Positions 1-10,500 of a DNA stretch of 64,000 bases are shown one piece after another. The stretch covers positions 1,612,001-1,676,000 of the forward strand of contig OY969553.1 in NCBI GenBank assembly GCA_963700925.1. Direction: 5' to 3'. The first letter of the stretch is position 1. Every line of letters starts with the position of its first letter. Source of the DNA: CAWJMD01 sp963700925 (GTDB lineage Bacteria > Actinomycetota > Actinomycetes > Actinomycetales > CAWJMD01). The notes beneath the pieces were generated by a model. It saw only the letters and a program-made list of their open reading frames with translations. It ran no database searches and was not told where the DNA came from. The position numbers and the translations under genes were made by a program.

Positions 1-2501
1 GCGGACCCTGCGTTCGCCGTGGCGGTGCGTCCCGGAGTGGCACCCACAAGCTGTGGCCCGCCGAAGTCGGAGGCCACGGCGGTGATGTGTCCCGGGCCGG
101 TGCCGATGCCGGTGGTCCGCAGGCTCTGGCCCGCGGGCAGCGTCCAGGCGGTGGTCGCCGTGGACTTGTCGGCCCAGTACGAGACGACCCACTCACCCGC
201 GACCGGCACCGTGCCGCCGGGGGTGGTGTGCGTGGTCCGGGTCGTGGTCTCGGCCGCTGAGGCGAAGGACTCGATCGGGTTGGCGGCCGTTCCGGAGTAC
301 GCGACCAGGGTCATGGCGCCCTTGGTCGTACCCGAGAACACGACGGTCTGGGTGGTTCCCCCGTCGTCGACCGAGGCCGCCTTGCTGAACAGGTACGTGC
401 GGGTGTCGGTGCTCGACTGGCGGCTGCCGACGAGCGTCCAACCCGCCGGCGTCGTCGGGGTCACGAGCACCGCGGTGGTGGCGAACAACAGCATGCCGTC
501 GCCGGCCTGGACCGTGTTCGGGATGTCCACGCGCTGGGTCGCCGAGGTCGTCGTGAACGAGGCCGACGCCCGGAAGGCGATGTCCTCGAGCTCGGTCGGT
601 GGCGGCGCGGTGACAGTGACCGTCCGACTGAAGACGGTGGACATCTTCAGATCGTTGTCGGTCACGACCAGGGAGATCGTCTTCTGACCGGCGGTCGCGT
701 ACGTGTGGGTTGCGGTGACACCGTCGCCGGTCACGCCGTCGCCGAAGTCCCAGGCGTACGACGCGATGGTCCCGTCCGCGTCGGTCGAGCCCGACCCGTC
801 CACCGTGCATGTCAGCTCGGGGCAGTTGGCTGTGAAGAACGCGACCGGAGCGTTCGGGTCCGGCGGGGCGACCACTCCGCGCTTGAGCACGACGGTCCAC
901 ATGGTCGCCTTGGCGGACGCCACGTTGGCCGTGGCCGTGCGTGCCGGAGTGGCACCGACAACCTGTGGCCCGCCGAAGTCGGAGGCCACGGCGGAGGCGT
1001 GTGAGGGTCCGATGCCGAAGGCACTGGTCCGCGAGGTCTGGCCCGCGGGCAGCGTCCAGGCGGTGGTCGTGGACCTGTCGGCCCAGTACGACACAACCCA
1101 CTCACCCGCGATCGGCACCGTGCCGCCCGGGGTGGTGTGCGTGGTCCGGCTCGTGCTCTCGGCCGCGGAGGCGAAGGACTCGATCGGGTTGGCGGCCGTA
1201 CCGGAGTACGCGAGCACCGTCAGGACGCCCTTGGTCGATGCAGAGAACACGACTGTCTGGCTGTTCCCCGCGTCGGCGGTCACGGCCGCCTTGCTGTACA
1301 GGTACGTGCGGGTGTCGGTGCTCGACTGGCGGCTGCCGACGAGCGTCCAACCGGCCGGCGTCGTCGGGGTCACGAGGGACGCCGTGGAGGCGAAGAGCAG
1401 CAGGCCGTCGTCGGCTCGCACGGCAGCCGGGATGGTCACGCGCTGAGTCGCGTTGGTCAGCGCCGACGAGGCAGCAGCACGGAAGACGATGTCCTGGAGC
1501 TCGGTCGGTGGCGGCGCGGTCACGGTGACCACCTGGCTGACGCTCGTCGACGCCTTGCCACCGTTGTCGGTGACGACCAGCGAGATCGTCTTCTGGCCGG
1601 CGGTCGCGTAGGTGTGGGTCGCGGTGACGCCGTCGCCGGTCGTGCCGTCGCCCCAGTTCCAGGCGTAGGAGGACACGGTTCCGTCCGCGTCCGAGGACGC
1701 AGCCCCGTTCACGGTGCAGGTCAGCTCGGGGCAGTCAGTCGTGAAGGACGCGACCGGTGCGATGTTCGGATCCTCCCCGGCCTTGAGCACGACGGTCCAC
1801 ATCGTTGCCTTGGCGGACGCCGCGCTGGCTGTGGCGATGCGAGCCGGCGAGGGACCGGCAGCCTGCGGGGCGCCGGAGTCGGAGGCCACGGAGGTGATTC
1901 GACCGCTGCCGGTGCCCACCGCGAGGGCGCGCTGAGTCTGGCCTGCAGGCAGTGTCCAGCCGGTGGTCGCACTGGACTTGTCCGCCCAGAACGAGACGAC
2001 CATCGAGCCGTCGCTCGGAACGGTGGCACCGGGAGTCGTGTGCGCAGTGCGGTTCGCGATCTCGCCGGCGGAGGCGAAAGCCTCGACCGGGTCGGGAGCG
2101 GTGCCGGAGTACGCGAGGAGGTTCAGGGCGCCCTTGGTCGCGGCCGAGTAGGTGATGGCCTCGTTCGTGCCGGCGTCACCGGCCGCGGCGACCTTCTTGT
2201 AGAGGTTGGTGCGGGTGTCGCTGCTCGAGAGGCGGGTGCCGACGAGCGTCCACCCGTCCGGCGCGACGGTGACGGTCACGACGGTGCTGGTCGTGGCGAA
2301 CAGCAGCATGCCGTCGCCCGCCTGCACGGTGGCCGGGACGACGACCCGCTGAGTGGCGACGGTGGCGGTTGCCGACGTGGAGCCCCTGAAGGCGACCGTG
2401 TGGATCGCGGCAGACGCAGGCGCCGCCCCGAGACCGGCCGCACCCATCGTGGCCACCAGCGCACCCGTCAGTACACCGATAATGTGCTTGCTTCCGCGCA
2501 T
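1..2501 (-). CDS. Secreted surface protein with repeated beta-sandwich and PKD domains (3' end beyond window)
   Basis: The gene reads leftward from an ATG at 2501 and stays open to the window edge, so about 833 residues are visible and the C-terminus is missing. It opens with a classical signal peptide (MRGSKH, a hydrophobic stretch, then a PASAA-like cleavage site near residue 31). The rest alternates a roughly 200-residue module (starting near IVFRAAASS, with a QSSTDTRTYLYSKA-type segment and ending near MWTVVLK) with PKD domains marked by DFGDG or NWGDG and HTYATAGQKTISLVV. Modules two and three start 909 nt (303 codons) apart and are very similar even at DNA level. An exported adhesin or matrix protein is the likely role. 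No catalytic motif is seen. The missing C-terminus might carry an anchor or an enzyme domain. Confidence 0.8.
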   Translation of the reverse strand, partial: MRGSKHIIGVLTGALVATMGAAGLGAAPASAAIHTVAFRGSTSATATVATQRVVVPATVQAGDGMLLFATTSTVVTVTVAPDGWTLVGTRLSSSDTRTNLYKKVAAAGDAGTNEAITYSAATKGALNLLAYSGTAPDPVEAFASAGEIANRTAHTTPGATVPSDGSMVVSFWADKSSATTGWTLPAGQTQRALAVGTGSGRITSVASDSGAPQAAGPSPARIATASAASAKATMWTVVLKAGEDPNIAPVASFTTDCPELTCTVNGAASSDADGTVSSYAWNWGDGTTGDGVTATHTYATAGQKTISLVVTDNGGKASTSVSQVVTVTAPPPTELQDIVFRAAASSALTNATQRVTIPAAVRADDGLLLFASTASLVTPTTPAGWTLVGSRQSSTDTRTYLYSKAAVTADAGNSQTVVFSASTKGVLTVLAYSGTAANPIESFASAAESTSRTTHTTPGGTVPIAGEWVVSYWADRSTTTAWTLPAGQTSRTSAFGIGPSHASAVASDFGGPQVVGATPARTATANVASAKATMWTVVLKRGVVAPPDPNAPVAFFTANCPELTCTVDGSGSTDADGTIASYAWDFGDGVTGDGVTATHTYATAGQKTISLVVTDNDLKMSTVFSRTVTVTAPPPTELEDIAFRASASFTTTSATQRVDIPNTVQAGDGMLLFATTAVLVTPTTPAGWTLVGSRQSSTDTRTYLFSKAASVDDGGTTQTVVFSGTTKGAMTLVAYSGTAANPIESFASAAETTTRTTHTTPGGTVPVAGEWVVSYWADKSTATTAWTLPAGQSLRTTGIGTGPGHITAVASDFGGPQLVGATPGRTATANAGS

Positions 2502-2903
2502 TCGAAGTCCCCCACCCTTGTCGTCGTTCGATTGCCTGCTCGCCCAAGCCGGGCCGCTGTCGACCGCCATTCGTGACGTCATGTGCGTGCTCCTCATCGC
2601 TGTTCTCGCCTGGCCGAGCGCCACGGCCTGGCGTCGTCTCGCGGGGTTAGACACGTACCTGTACGTCGTCCGGACACTATGGGCAGCGAGCGCGATCTGT
2701 GACCGAGAGTGAATGGCTTCACACGTTTGGCCTAATATCATGCTCCCAGCTCGGGCCGATCAGGCCGGCCAGCCACTGCGCGTTGCAACTCGGCCACTCC
2801 GCGGACCCTTGACGGCCGAATCCCCTCGTGGTCCAGTCGTGCTCACAGCATCCGGACACCGTCGTCCACAGGGCCACGCCGTCCGGAAGAAGGGCGGCAG
2901 CCG
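2502..2903. other. Divergent intergenic region, no gene recognised
   Basis: About 400 nt separate the divergent surface-protein and sugar-dehydrogenase genes. A GGGGGA-type ribosome-binding site lies just upstream of the minus-strand ATG. A TAATAT hexamer near 2733-2738 could be a -10 element, but I see no convincing -35 partner. Short open frames here have no recognisable motifs. Confidence 0.4.
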
Positions 2904-5027
2904 ATGCTGCACCAGGCGATGCTCAGGCCCTCCTCACACTCCCGGCCGCGCAAGGGACTGCTCGCCGTTTCCGCCGTGGCGCTGATGAGCTCTCTCGGCA
3001 CTCCGGCCGTCCAAGCGGCAGCCCCACCACCGGGTTTCAGCGACGTCACTGCCTACACCGTCACGAACCCGACGGCGCTGGCGTCGACTCCCGACGGTCG
3101 CCTGCTCATCACGCAGGACGCGGGCCAGCTGCGGGTGGTCCGCAACGGAACGCTGCTCACCGCCCCCGCCGTCAACCTCCAGCCGCGCGCCTGCGCCGAA
3201 GGCGAGCGTGGGCTGATGGGGGTGGCCGTCGACCCGGCGTTCTCGACGAACTCGTTCATCTATCTCTTCTGGACGTTCAACAAGCAGCAGTTCTGCGGCG
3301 AGGGCACGCCCCAGACGCCGGTGAACCGCGTGACGCGGTTCGTACTGGGGGCCGACGACCGCGTCGTCGCCGGCACCGAACGCGTGATCGTCGACAACAT
3401 CCCCTCGCCCAGCCGCAACCACCAGGCCGGAGACCTGCGTTTCGGCTCCGACGGCTTCCTGTACGTCACCACCGGGGATGGCGGCTGCACCATCGGCAGC
3501 CCGACGGCGTGCGGGGGACTGAACACCAACAGCCGGCGCCTCGACATCCTCAGCGGCAAGGTGCTGCGGGTCCGGCGCGACGGCACCATTCCGGCCAGCA
3601 ACCCGTTCGCCGCCACGACAGGCGGCCGTCGCTGCGGGAATCCCGCGGGAGTGCCCGCGGGCACCGGCCGGTGCCGCGAGACCTTCGCCTCGGGCTTCCG
3701 CAACCCGTTCCGATTCGCCGTGCGTCCCGGCACCAGCAGCTTCCTGGTCAACGACGTGGGACAGGACACGTGGGAGGAGGTCGACGCGCTCGTGGCCGGT
3801 CGCGACTACGGCTGGAACGTCCGTGAGGGCAACTGCGTTCGCGACTCCACGACCAACTGCGGCGCCACCCCGTACGAGAACCCGATCTTCTCCTACAGCC
3901 ACGCCGACGGCTGCTCGTCGATCACCGGCGGCGCCTTCGTGCCCGAGGGTCTCTGGCCGGCGCCCTGGAACGGGTCGTACATCTTCGCCGACTACGTGTG
4001 CGGCGGCATCTACCGGATGGCGCCCGCGACCGGCGGCGGCTACACCCGCGAGCCGTTCCTTCCTGACGTCGCGGGCGCTGTGCACCTGGCGTTCGCGCCG
4101 TTCACTGGCGGCACCGGAGGCACGGCCCTCTACTACCTCGACTACTTCGGCAACGCCATCCACCGTGTGACCTACGGAGACACCAACACTCAGCCGACCG
4201 CGAGCTTCACCAACCGTCCTGCCGGGCTGCAGGTGAGCTTCGACGGCAGCGCGAGCCAGGACGCCGACCCGGGCGACTCCATCGCCGAGTACAGATGGAT
4301 GTTCGGAGACGGCACGACGGCGACGACCACGACGCCGACCGTCAACCACACCTACGCAACGGCCGGCACGCGTACCGCGACACTCCGGGTCGTGGACTCC
4401 TCGGGGCTCGTGTCCGCCGCCGTGACCCGTCCGGTCTATGCCGGAGAGTGGCCGCCGGAGATCACGGTTGCATGGCCGGCCACCACGGCGCGCTTCACCG
4501 TCGGCCAGTCCGTCACGCTGACCGCCACGGCCCGCGATACCGAGGACGGCACCCTGCCCGGCTCGGCCATCACGTGGACCGCGCAACGGCGTCACGGCAC
4601 GCACTTCCATCCGTACGCGGGGCCACGCACCGGTTCGTCGTTCACCTTCACCTACCCCGCCCCGGAGAACCTCGCGGCCGCCGCGAACAGCCACATCTTC
4701 GTGACCGCGACCGCGCGCGACTCCCGTGGCCTGACCACGTCGTCGAGCCGGGATCTGCTCCCCCGCACGGTGGCGCTGTCCTTCGCCACCTCGCCGGCCG
4801 GCGGTTCGGTGCTCGTCGAAGGGACAGCGCGCACGACGCCGCTGACACTCACCTCGTGGGTGGGCGGCCCGGTGCAGGTCAACGTGCTCAACCAGACCAT
4901 TGGCGGTGTGCCGCACGTCTTCTCGTCGTGGTCCGACGGCGGCACGCGCGCCCACCGCATCACCTCGCCCGCGACGGCGACGACGTACACCGCGCGTTTC
5001 GTCCCCGGAACCGGTACGGCCCGTTGA
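2904..5027 (+). CDS. Secreted PQQ-dependent sugar dehydrogenase (glucose/sorbosone type) with PKD domain
   Basis: This 707-residue protein has a Tat/Sec-like leader (basic N-terminus, hydrophobic LLAVSAVALMSS, cleavage after VQAAA). A six-bladed beta-propeller of the GSDH family follows, with TPDGRLLITQDAG, the calcium/PQQ-region segment RNHQAGDLRFGSDGFLYVTTGDGG and GFRNPFRFAVRPG. A PKD domain (WMFGDGTT then HTYATAGTRTATLRV) sits near residues 420-510, and a beta-rich tail follows. Family members oxidise aldose sugars or sugar aldehydes outside the membrane and pass electrons to quinones. The start could also be the ATG at 2922. The stop overlaps the TTG start of the alditol oxidase, so the two oxidoreductases are probably co-translated. 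Confidence 0.85.
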   Translation: MLHQAMLRPSSHSRPRKGLLAVSAVALMSSLGTPAVQAAAPPPGFSDVTAYTVTNPTALASTPDGRLLITQDAGQLRVVRNGTLLTAPAVNLQPRACAEGERGLMGVAVDPAFSTNSFIYLFWTFNKQQFCGEGTPQTPVNRVTRFVLGADDRVVAGTERVIVDNIPSPSRNHQAGDLRFGSDGFLYVTTGDGGCTIGSPTACGGLNTNSRRLDILSGKVLRVRRDGTIPASNPFAATTGGRRCGNPAGVPAGTGRCRETFASGFRNPFRFAVRPGTSSFLVNDVGQDTWEEVDALVAGRDYGWNVREGNCVRDSTTNCGATPYENPIFSYSHADGCSSITGGAFVPEGLWPAPWNGSYIFADYVCGGIYRMAPATGGGYTREPFLPDVAGAVHLAFAPFTGGTGGTALYYLDYFGNAIHRVTYGDTNTQPTASFTNRPAGLQVSFDGSASQDADPGDSIAEYRWMFGDGTTATTTTPTVNHTYATAGTRTATLRVVDSSGLVSAAVTRPVYAGEWPPEITVAWPATTARFTVGQSVTLTATARDTEDGTLPGSAITWTAQRRHGTHFHPYAGPRTGSSFTFTYPAPENLAAAANSHIFVTATARDSRGLTTSSSRDLLPRTVALSFATSPAGGSVLVEGTARTTPLTLTSWVGGPVQVNVLNQTIGGVPHVFSSWSDGGTRAHRITSPATATTYTARFVPGTGTAR

Positions 5028-6292
5028 CGGCAGGGACCAACTGGGCCGGCAACGTCGCCTTCTCTGCGGTCGGGCGACCGCGGCCGACGTCGGTCGCGGA
5101 GCTGCAGCGGGTCGTGGCTCGAGCGGCAAGGGTGCGAGCGCTCGGCACCGGCCACTCGTTCAACCGGATCGCTGACACCACAGGCGATCTCGTGTCGTTG
5201 GACGCGTTGCCACACACCATCGAGGTCGACTTGGATCGCCTCCAGGTCGAGGTGGGCGGCGGCGTGCGGTACGGCGAGCTCGGTCACGAGCTCGAGCGCC
5301 GAGGGTTGGCACTGCCCAACACAGGTTCTCTGCCGCACATCTCCGTGGCCGGTGCTTGCGCCACCGGCACTCACGGTTCGGGCGTCGGCAACCAGACCTT
5401 GGGGGCGCGCGTCCGGGCGTTGTCACTCGTGACAGCCTCCGGCGACGTGGTCACCCTCGAACGGGAGGCCGGCGACGAGTTCGACGGCGTCGTCCTTGCA
5501 CTAGGACGGCTGGGCGTCGTGGTGTCTCTCGTCCTCGATCTGGTTCCGACGTTCCAGGTTGCCCAGACCGTGGTGGACGACGTCGACGACGCGGTGCTGG
5601 CAGACGGTCTCGGGGCGATCCTCTCGGCCGCATACTCCGTCAGCATCTTCACCGGCTGGGGCGCAGAAGGGCGGAACCAGGTCTGGGTCAAGGAGCGCGT
5701 CGACCGGCCAGATGCGTGGCAGGGCCAGACGCTCTGGGGAGGGCGGGCCGCGGAGGTCGAGCGACATCCGATCACCGGGATGCCCCCAGGAAACACGACG
5801 GCTCAGCTCGGTGCCCCTGGCCCGTGGAACGAGCGGCTCCCGCTGTTTCGCCTCGAGTTCATGCCGAGCAGCGGCGACGAGCTGCAGTCCGAGTACCTGC
5901 TACCGCTCGAGCACGCCGGGTCTGCCTGGCACGCCCTGTCCGACATGCGGGAGTTCCTGCGGCCGGTCGTCCAGATCTCCGAGATCCGCGCCGTTGCTCC
6001 CGACTCGATGTGGCTGAGCATGACCGGCGGTCTGCCCAGCGTCGCCTTCCACTTCACCTGGGTGCCGGACAAGATGGCCGTTGCCCCGAGAGTCGCGGAG
6101 GTTGAGGAGCGCCTGCAGCCGTTCGCGGCGCGACCACACTGGGGAAAGGTCTTCAGCATGACCCCTGCGGCCTTGGCCCGCCTCTACCCACACCTTCCGG
6201 ACTTTCGCCGTCTGGTCGTGGACGCGGACCCGACAGGAAAGTTCGGCAACGACCTGGTCGATGGCTGGATCGGCTTGGCGTCCGAGGCCTAG
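5024..6292 (+). CDS. Alditol (xylitol/sorbitol) oxidase, FAD-dependent
   Basis: The 422-residue protein matches the vanillyl-alcohol-oxidase-type alditol oxidases (AldO/XyoA family) over its full length. It shows TNWAGN at the N-terminus, the covalent-FAD motif LGTGHSFN with His44, SLPHISVAGACATGTHGSG, the substrate-domain stretches PSSGDELQSEYLLP and RPHWGKVF, and a C-terminal DPTGKF. These enzymes oxidise polyols at C1 and release H2O2. The start is TTG at 5024 because the homology begins immediately after it and the codon overlaps the upstream stop (TTGA). The frame is open far upstream, but that part lies inside the dehydrogenase gene. Neighbouring a PQQ sugar dehydrogenase, it suggests periplasmic or cytoplasmic polyol/sugar oxidation. 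The 3' end overlaps the convergent GNAT gene by 4 nt. Confidence 0.88.
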   Translation: MTAGTNWAGNVAFSAVGRPRPTSVAELQRVVARAARVRALGTGHSFNRIADTTGDLVSLDALPHTIEVDLDRLQVEVGGGVRYGELGHELERRGLALPNTGSLPHISVAGACATGTHGSGVGNQTLGARVRALSLVTASGDVVTLEREAGDEFDGVVLALGRLGVVVSLVLDLVPTFQVAQTVVDDVDDAVLADGLGAILSAAYSVSIFTGWGAEGRNQVWVKERVDRPDAWQGQTLWGGRAAEVERHPITGMPPGNTTAQLGAPGPWNERLPLFRLEFMPSSGDELQSEYLLPLEHAGSAWHALSDMREFLRPVVQISEIRAVAPDSMWLSMTGGLPSVAFHFTWVPDKMAVAPRVAEVEERLQPFAARPHWGKVFSMTPAALARLYPHLPDFRRLVVDADPTGKFGNDLVDGWIGLASEA

Positions 6293-6864
6293 CGCAGCTG
6301 GCGGCGCATCACCACACGGGTGGGAGACCGGCGGACCACTTCTTTGAAACCGGCTCTCTCGTAAAGGCTTCGCGAGCCGAAGAACATGAAGTCGTCGTGA
6401 CTTCGCTCCGGCTTGTCGACCGGGTAGGCCTCGAGTATCCGGACGCGCTGTTCCCTCGCGTAGCGAACCGCCGCTCGGAGAAGTCGGTGCTGGACGCCCT
6501 GACCGCGGTATGGCTTGGCCACGAACGTGCACACGATCGACCACACCTCCTTGTCGTCCACCGGCTTCATGATCCGAGACCGTCGGAGCTTCTCGTAGTC
6601 ACCGCGGGGACCGAGGCTGATCCACCCGGCTGGTGACCCGTCCACGTAGCCGACCAGGCCGGGGACGACGCCGGTGTCGACGAGCTCGCACAGCTGCCGC
6701 TTGTTGTCCTCTCCCGCAGCGGCACTGACGGACACCATCCCGCTCCTGCGGTAGTACATGCACCAGCAGCCACGCACGATGGAACCACCGGGGAGGTCGA
6801 ACACTGCCTCCAGGTCGGCCAAGGTCCCGGGCGTCAGCGGTTTGGCGTCGAAGGCGACGGCCAT
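6289..6864 (-). CDS. GNAT family N-acetyltransferase
   Basis: This 191-residue single-domain protein has a GNAT fold: a beta strand GLVGYVDGSPAGWISLG, the acetyl-CoA-binding loop VAKPYRGQGVQHRLL (the Q/RxxGxG/A motif is RGQGVQ), then an alpha helix AAVRYAREQ and a C-terminal SRSLYERAGFKEV segment typical of the family. The substrate cannot be read from the sequence. The N-terminal GCWCMYYR motif recurs in a broad actinobacterial GNAT subgroup of unknown substrate. It starts 9 nt after the stop of the winged-helix gene and on the same strand, so it may be the distal member of that operon. Confidence 0.8.
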   Translation of the reverse strand: MAVAFDAKPLTPGTLADLEAVFDLPGGSIVRGCWCMYYRRSGMVSVSAAAGEDNKRQLCELVDTGVVPGLVGYVDGSPAGWISLGPRGDYEKLRRSRIMKPVDDKEVWSIVCTFVAKPYRGQGVQHRLLRAAVRYAREQRVRILEAYPVDKPERSHDDFMFFGSRSLYERAGFKEVVRRSPTRVVMRRQLR

Positions 6865-6873
6865 GCAGCCACG

Positions 6874-7506
6874 CTAGCTTCCGCCGCGCGTCAGACCCAG
6901 GGTCGCCAACAGGTCCTCATGCAACTCGAACCAGACCGTGTGGCACGAGTCCATCTTCGGCTCGTCCACCCACTTCCGTTCTCCCCTGTCGACCCGGGCG
7001 AGCGCGGCACTGAAGCGGTCGGCGTACCCCGCGAAGCGAGAAAGCTTCGCGGACAGGCGTTCCTCGATGGGCCTCAGCCTTCGCGACAGGCCGGCCAGGC
7101 CGTTGAGCACGCCCTCGTCCCAAGGCCAGTCGCTGTGATCGTTAGACGCCATGGGATCCCGGGCCGTCGGGCGGATCTGCCAACGAGTGATCGCATCGAG
7201 CAGTCTGGCGTTCAAGGGGACGAAGGCAGCGTGCGCCTCGACAACGACGGCACGGCCGTCCGCCTCCCGCAGCTCCCCTGCGAGCAGCCGCTCGTCGCGC
7301 TCACGTCCCGCCGGCGTGAGGGACCAGCTGCGCAGGTCCGCGAACTCCACCTTCTGCACCAGACCCGCGGCCTCGTAGTCCAGCAGGTGCTCCTGAACAG
7401 CCGCACGGTCCAACGAGTATCGCCGCGTGACGACGTCCTCGTCCGCCATGCCCTTGATGCGGACCGCATGCAGGACGAGCAGCTCAACCGACGACGGAAA
7501 GGACAT
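6874..7506 (-). CDS. Winged-helix (MarR/PadR-like) protein, last core gene of the TPR/peptidase operon
   Basis: The 210-residue protein begins with a compact helical segment (SSVELLVLHAVRIKG, then YSLDRAAVQEHLLDYEAAG) followed by a wing-like hairpin LVQKVEFADLRSWSLTPAG. This resembles a winged-helix DNA-binding domain in which the LTPAGRE turn is the family hallmark. The remaining 130 residues are helical and unassigned, ending with MDSCHTVWFELHEDLLATLG. The ATG at 7506 follows the TPR gene stop by only 4 nt, so it is almost surely co-transcribed with it. It could be the operon's regulator or an effector that reads out the complex. A function beyond likely DNA binding is inference. Confidence 0.6.
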   Translation of the reverse strand: MSFPSSVELLVLHAVRIKGMADEDVVTRRYSLDRAAVQEHLLDYEAAGLVQKVEFADLRSWSLTPAGRERDERLLAGELREADGRAVVVEAHAAFVPLNARLLDAITRWQIRPTARDPMASNDHSDWPWDEGVLNGLAGLSRRLRPIEERLSAKLSRFAGYADRFSAALARVDRGERKWVDEPKMDSCHTVWFELHEDLLATLGLTRGGS

Positions 7507-7510
7507 CGGC

Positions 7511-10500
7511 CTACGACTTCGCGCCGGCTCCCTGTCGGACGTCGACCTCCGTGGCCCAGGGCGGCTCGTCGGGAAAGGCCAGCTGCTCGTGGTTCCACTC
7601 CGACTCGACGAGCCGGAGCTCCTCCTGCAGCCGTCCGTGGAGCCAGCTCGCGGCACCTTGCGTGACGTCCGGGAGGCTCGGTCTTGACACCAGGAAGTCG
7701 TCGAGGGCGATGAGCAGCGTTCCTCTCCTCATCGGTGGCACCTCGCGAACGAGGTCCTCGATCGCCCTGACGGCGTAGGAGCGTGCCTGTGACGTCTGCT
7801 TCGCGCCCAGGGCTGCCAGGGCCAGGTCGAAGAGCGTGCCGGAGGTCTGTTCCGCATAGAGGAGCACGTGGTGGAGGGCGCTGGCCGCCTCGGAGTACCG
7901 GCCCAGCCGGAAAAGGCACCAACCTTCGAGGGCGGACGAGGTCCAGTCCGTGGAGACCTGCCTCCGCAGCGTCCCCAGGACCGACTCGTACTCGGCCAGC
8001 GCTTCCTCGCGCCTGTCCAGCAGGACAAGCGAGTTCGCCCGACCCTTGCGGGCCCACAGGTCGCCGTCGTCCAGTCGCAGAGCCTCGTCGTACGCCTCCA
8101 GGGCGGCCGTGGCCCTGTCCGGCCGATCCGAGTGCTCCAGTGCCCAGCCCAAGGACTGGTACGCGTTCGGCTGCTGCCACTCGCACTTCGTGGACCTGCC
8201 GGCGGCAAAGATGGCCTCTTCCCATCCACCGACGCGCGTAGCCACCGCACTGACGACGATCCATCCCGCGGGGTTGTCCTCGTTTCGCTTCACGGCTCGG
8301 AGCGAGATGTCCCATGCCCCACCGATGTCCCCAGAGTTCAGCAGGGCATAGGCGAGGTCGACGAACGACTCGACGCCACCTCCCGAGGGGAGGGCCTCGG
8401 CCAGGTCTACGGCGCGACGGAAGCAGTCCAGGGCCTCCTCGACCCGATTGACGAGAGTCAGCACCGAGCCCATCGCACTCAGACCTCGCAGGTCATCCGG
8501 CCTGATCCACAGGGCCTGGTCCAGTGCTGCCAAGGCCTCGTCGGTCCTGCCGGCACCACGCAACGCCCCTGCGTAGCTGATCAAGAGGTCGGCGTCCTGC
8601 TCGTCCTCGTTCAGGGCGGCCCGATACACCTCGACCGCTTCCTCGGCGCGGCCCGACGCGAGCAGCAGATCGGTGAGATGTGAGGCAGCGAATGAGTTTC
8701 TGGGTTCGATCGCCAGGGCCTGCCGCAGGGCCTTTTCGCCCTCCTCGGCGTCACCCTGGGAGCTCAGGACGGCGCCTCGCGAACCCAGCGCCCAGGCAGA
8801 GTTCGGCTCCTGCTCCAGGGACTTGTCCAGCCAGTTCAACGCCTCCTCATAGTGACCTTGGACGCGATGGATCTCACCGAGAAGGCGCCAGGCTCTGACT
8901 CCCCATTCCGGGCTGGACGCCAAGCGCTCCGCTTCGGACCCGGCAAGCTGGAACTGCTTGAGGTTCATCAAGGCACTGGCGTGGAGGTACCTCGCCATCT
9001 CGTCGTTCTCGTCGCGCCGCAGCGACTCCTCGCTGAAGGTCCGCGACTCCTCAGCGCGGTCGGTGTCGATCAGGTACTCCGCGAGCTCGTTCCGCACGTC
9101 ACGCAGCTCCGGGTCCAGCTGAAGGGCCTTGCGGAGCATTCGCTCAGCCTTTTCAGGATGCCCTTCCTGCTTGCGAATCTCGGCGCGCATCAACCAAGGA
9201 CGAGCACTCGTGGCATCGAGCTTGGCCAGCGCCTTCAAGGCGATGTCGGCTCGCTTGTAGTCGTCTGCTCCGAGGTAGGCGTTCACCAACAGGTCGTGCA
9301 TCCAGACCGACTGCGGAGAGATCTTGGTGGCCGCCTCGATGTTGCTGATCGCCTCCTCGGTTCGCTCGCCGATCGCCAGCAGTGCTTGACCACGGCTGGC
9401 GAGGGCGTAGGAGTCCGAAGCATCGAGGTCGAGCGCGGAGTCGAAGTGGGTGACGGCCTCCTTGAGCCGCCCCTGCAGTCGCAGTGACTCGCCGAGAAGC
9501 TCGTGCAGAAGCGGTGCTGATCGGTCCACTTCCAAGGCCGCTTCCAGCAGCTCCTGCGCGCGCGTCCAGGATGCCGGGTCCTTTTCGATCAGCAGCAGAC
9601 CAGCCAGGTCTGCGCGGGTCGCTACCGATGCCGGCTCGAGCTCAAGGGCCTTCTCGTACGCGTGCTTCGCTCTCGCGGTGTCGTCTGTCGCGACCTCCGC
9701 TCGGGCCAGGTTGACCCATACCCACGCCGCTCCAGCGTCCATCTCGACGGCTCGTCGCAAGTGGTGGCGCGCCTCCTCCGCGTTCCCCGAGTCGAGCAGC
9801 AGCTTTCCCAGGAGCGCATGGGCAACGGAATACTCCGGGTGTTCCGCGATCAGTGTCAGCAGGTCGTCGCGCGCGCGGTCGCCACTCCCGAGCACAGCCA
9901 GCGCATTGGCCCGACGTGCGCGCCTCCAGGGGGATGGATCGAGTGCGGCAGCCGCTTCGAACTGGTGCAGGGCCGCCTCGTGGCTCCCGGACTCAGCGAG
10001 GGCCTCCCCCAGGAGGCCGCGAAGCACAGGTGAGTTGGGATCTACCTCTGCCGCTTCCGTCAGTGCCAGGGCGGCTTCCGGGGCTCGACCGATCCTCAGG
10101 AGCCCGAGCCCCCGGTAGGCAGCGGCGGCGGGGAGCCCCACCACGGCCATTCGCTCGGAGAGACCCAGCAGCTCCTCGAACCGCTCAGCGGATTGAAGGA
10201 CGTACGCATGCCGCTCGAGCAGGTCGGTGTCCTCGGGCGAGAGGTCCAGTGCGGCCGAGGACGCCTCGATGGCCTCGTCGTGACGTCCAAGAGACGTCAG
10301 GATCTCTGCGGCGAGCATTGACGTCGCCGACTGCGGCTCGATCTCATTCAGCTCTCGGAGGGTGTCCAGGGCGGCCATCGCGTGGCCGGCCCTCGCCTGC
10401 GCCACTGCGAGCCAGTAGTGCGTCTGCGGAGATGGGTCCAGGTCATGGACGCGACGGATGGCGTCCAAGGCGGCGTCGTGCCGGTCGGCATCTGCGAGAG

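Noticed and set aside
1137..2576. Plus-strand open frame of 479 codons over the surface protein
   Set aside because: Repetitive shadow of the minus-strand repeat protein; no start signal or domain.
2934..5129. 731-codon minus-strand open frame over the sugar dehydrogenase
   Set aside because: Arg/Gly-rich composition and no motif; an antisense shadow of the GC-rich plus-strand gene, whose domains are clear.
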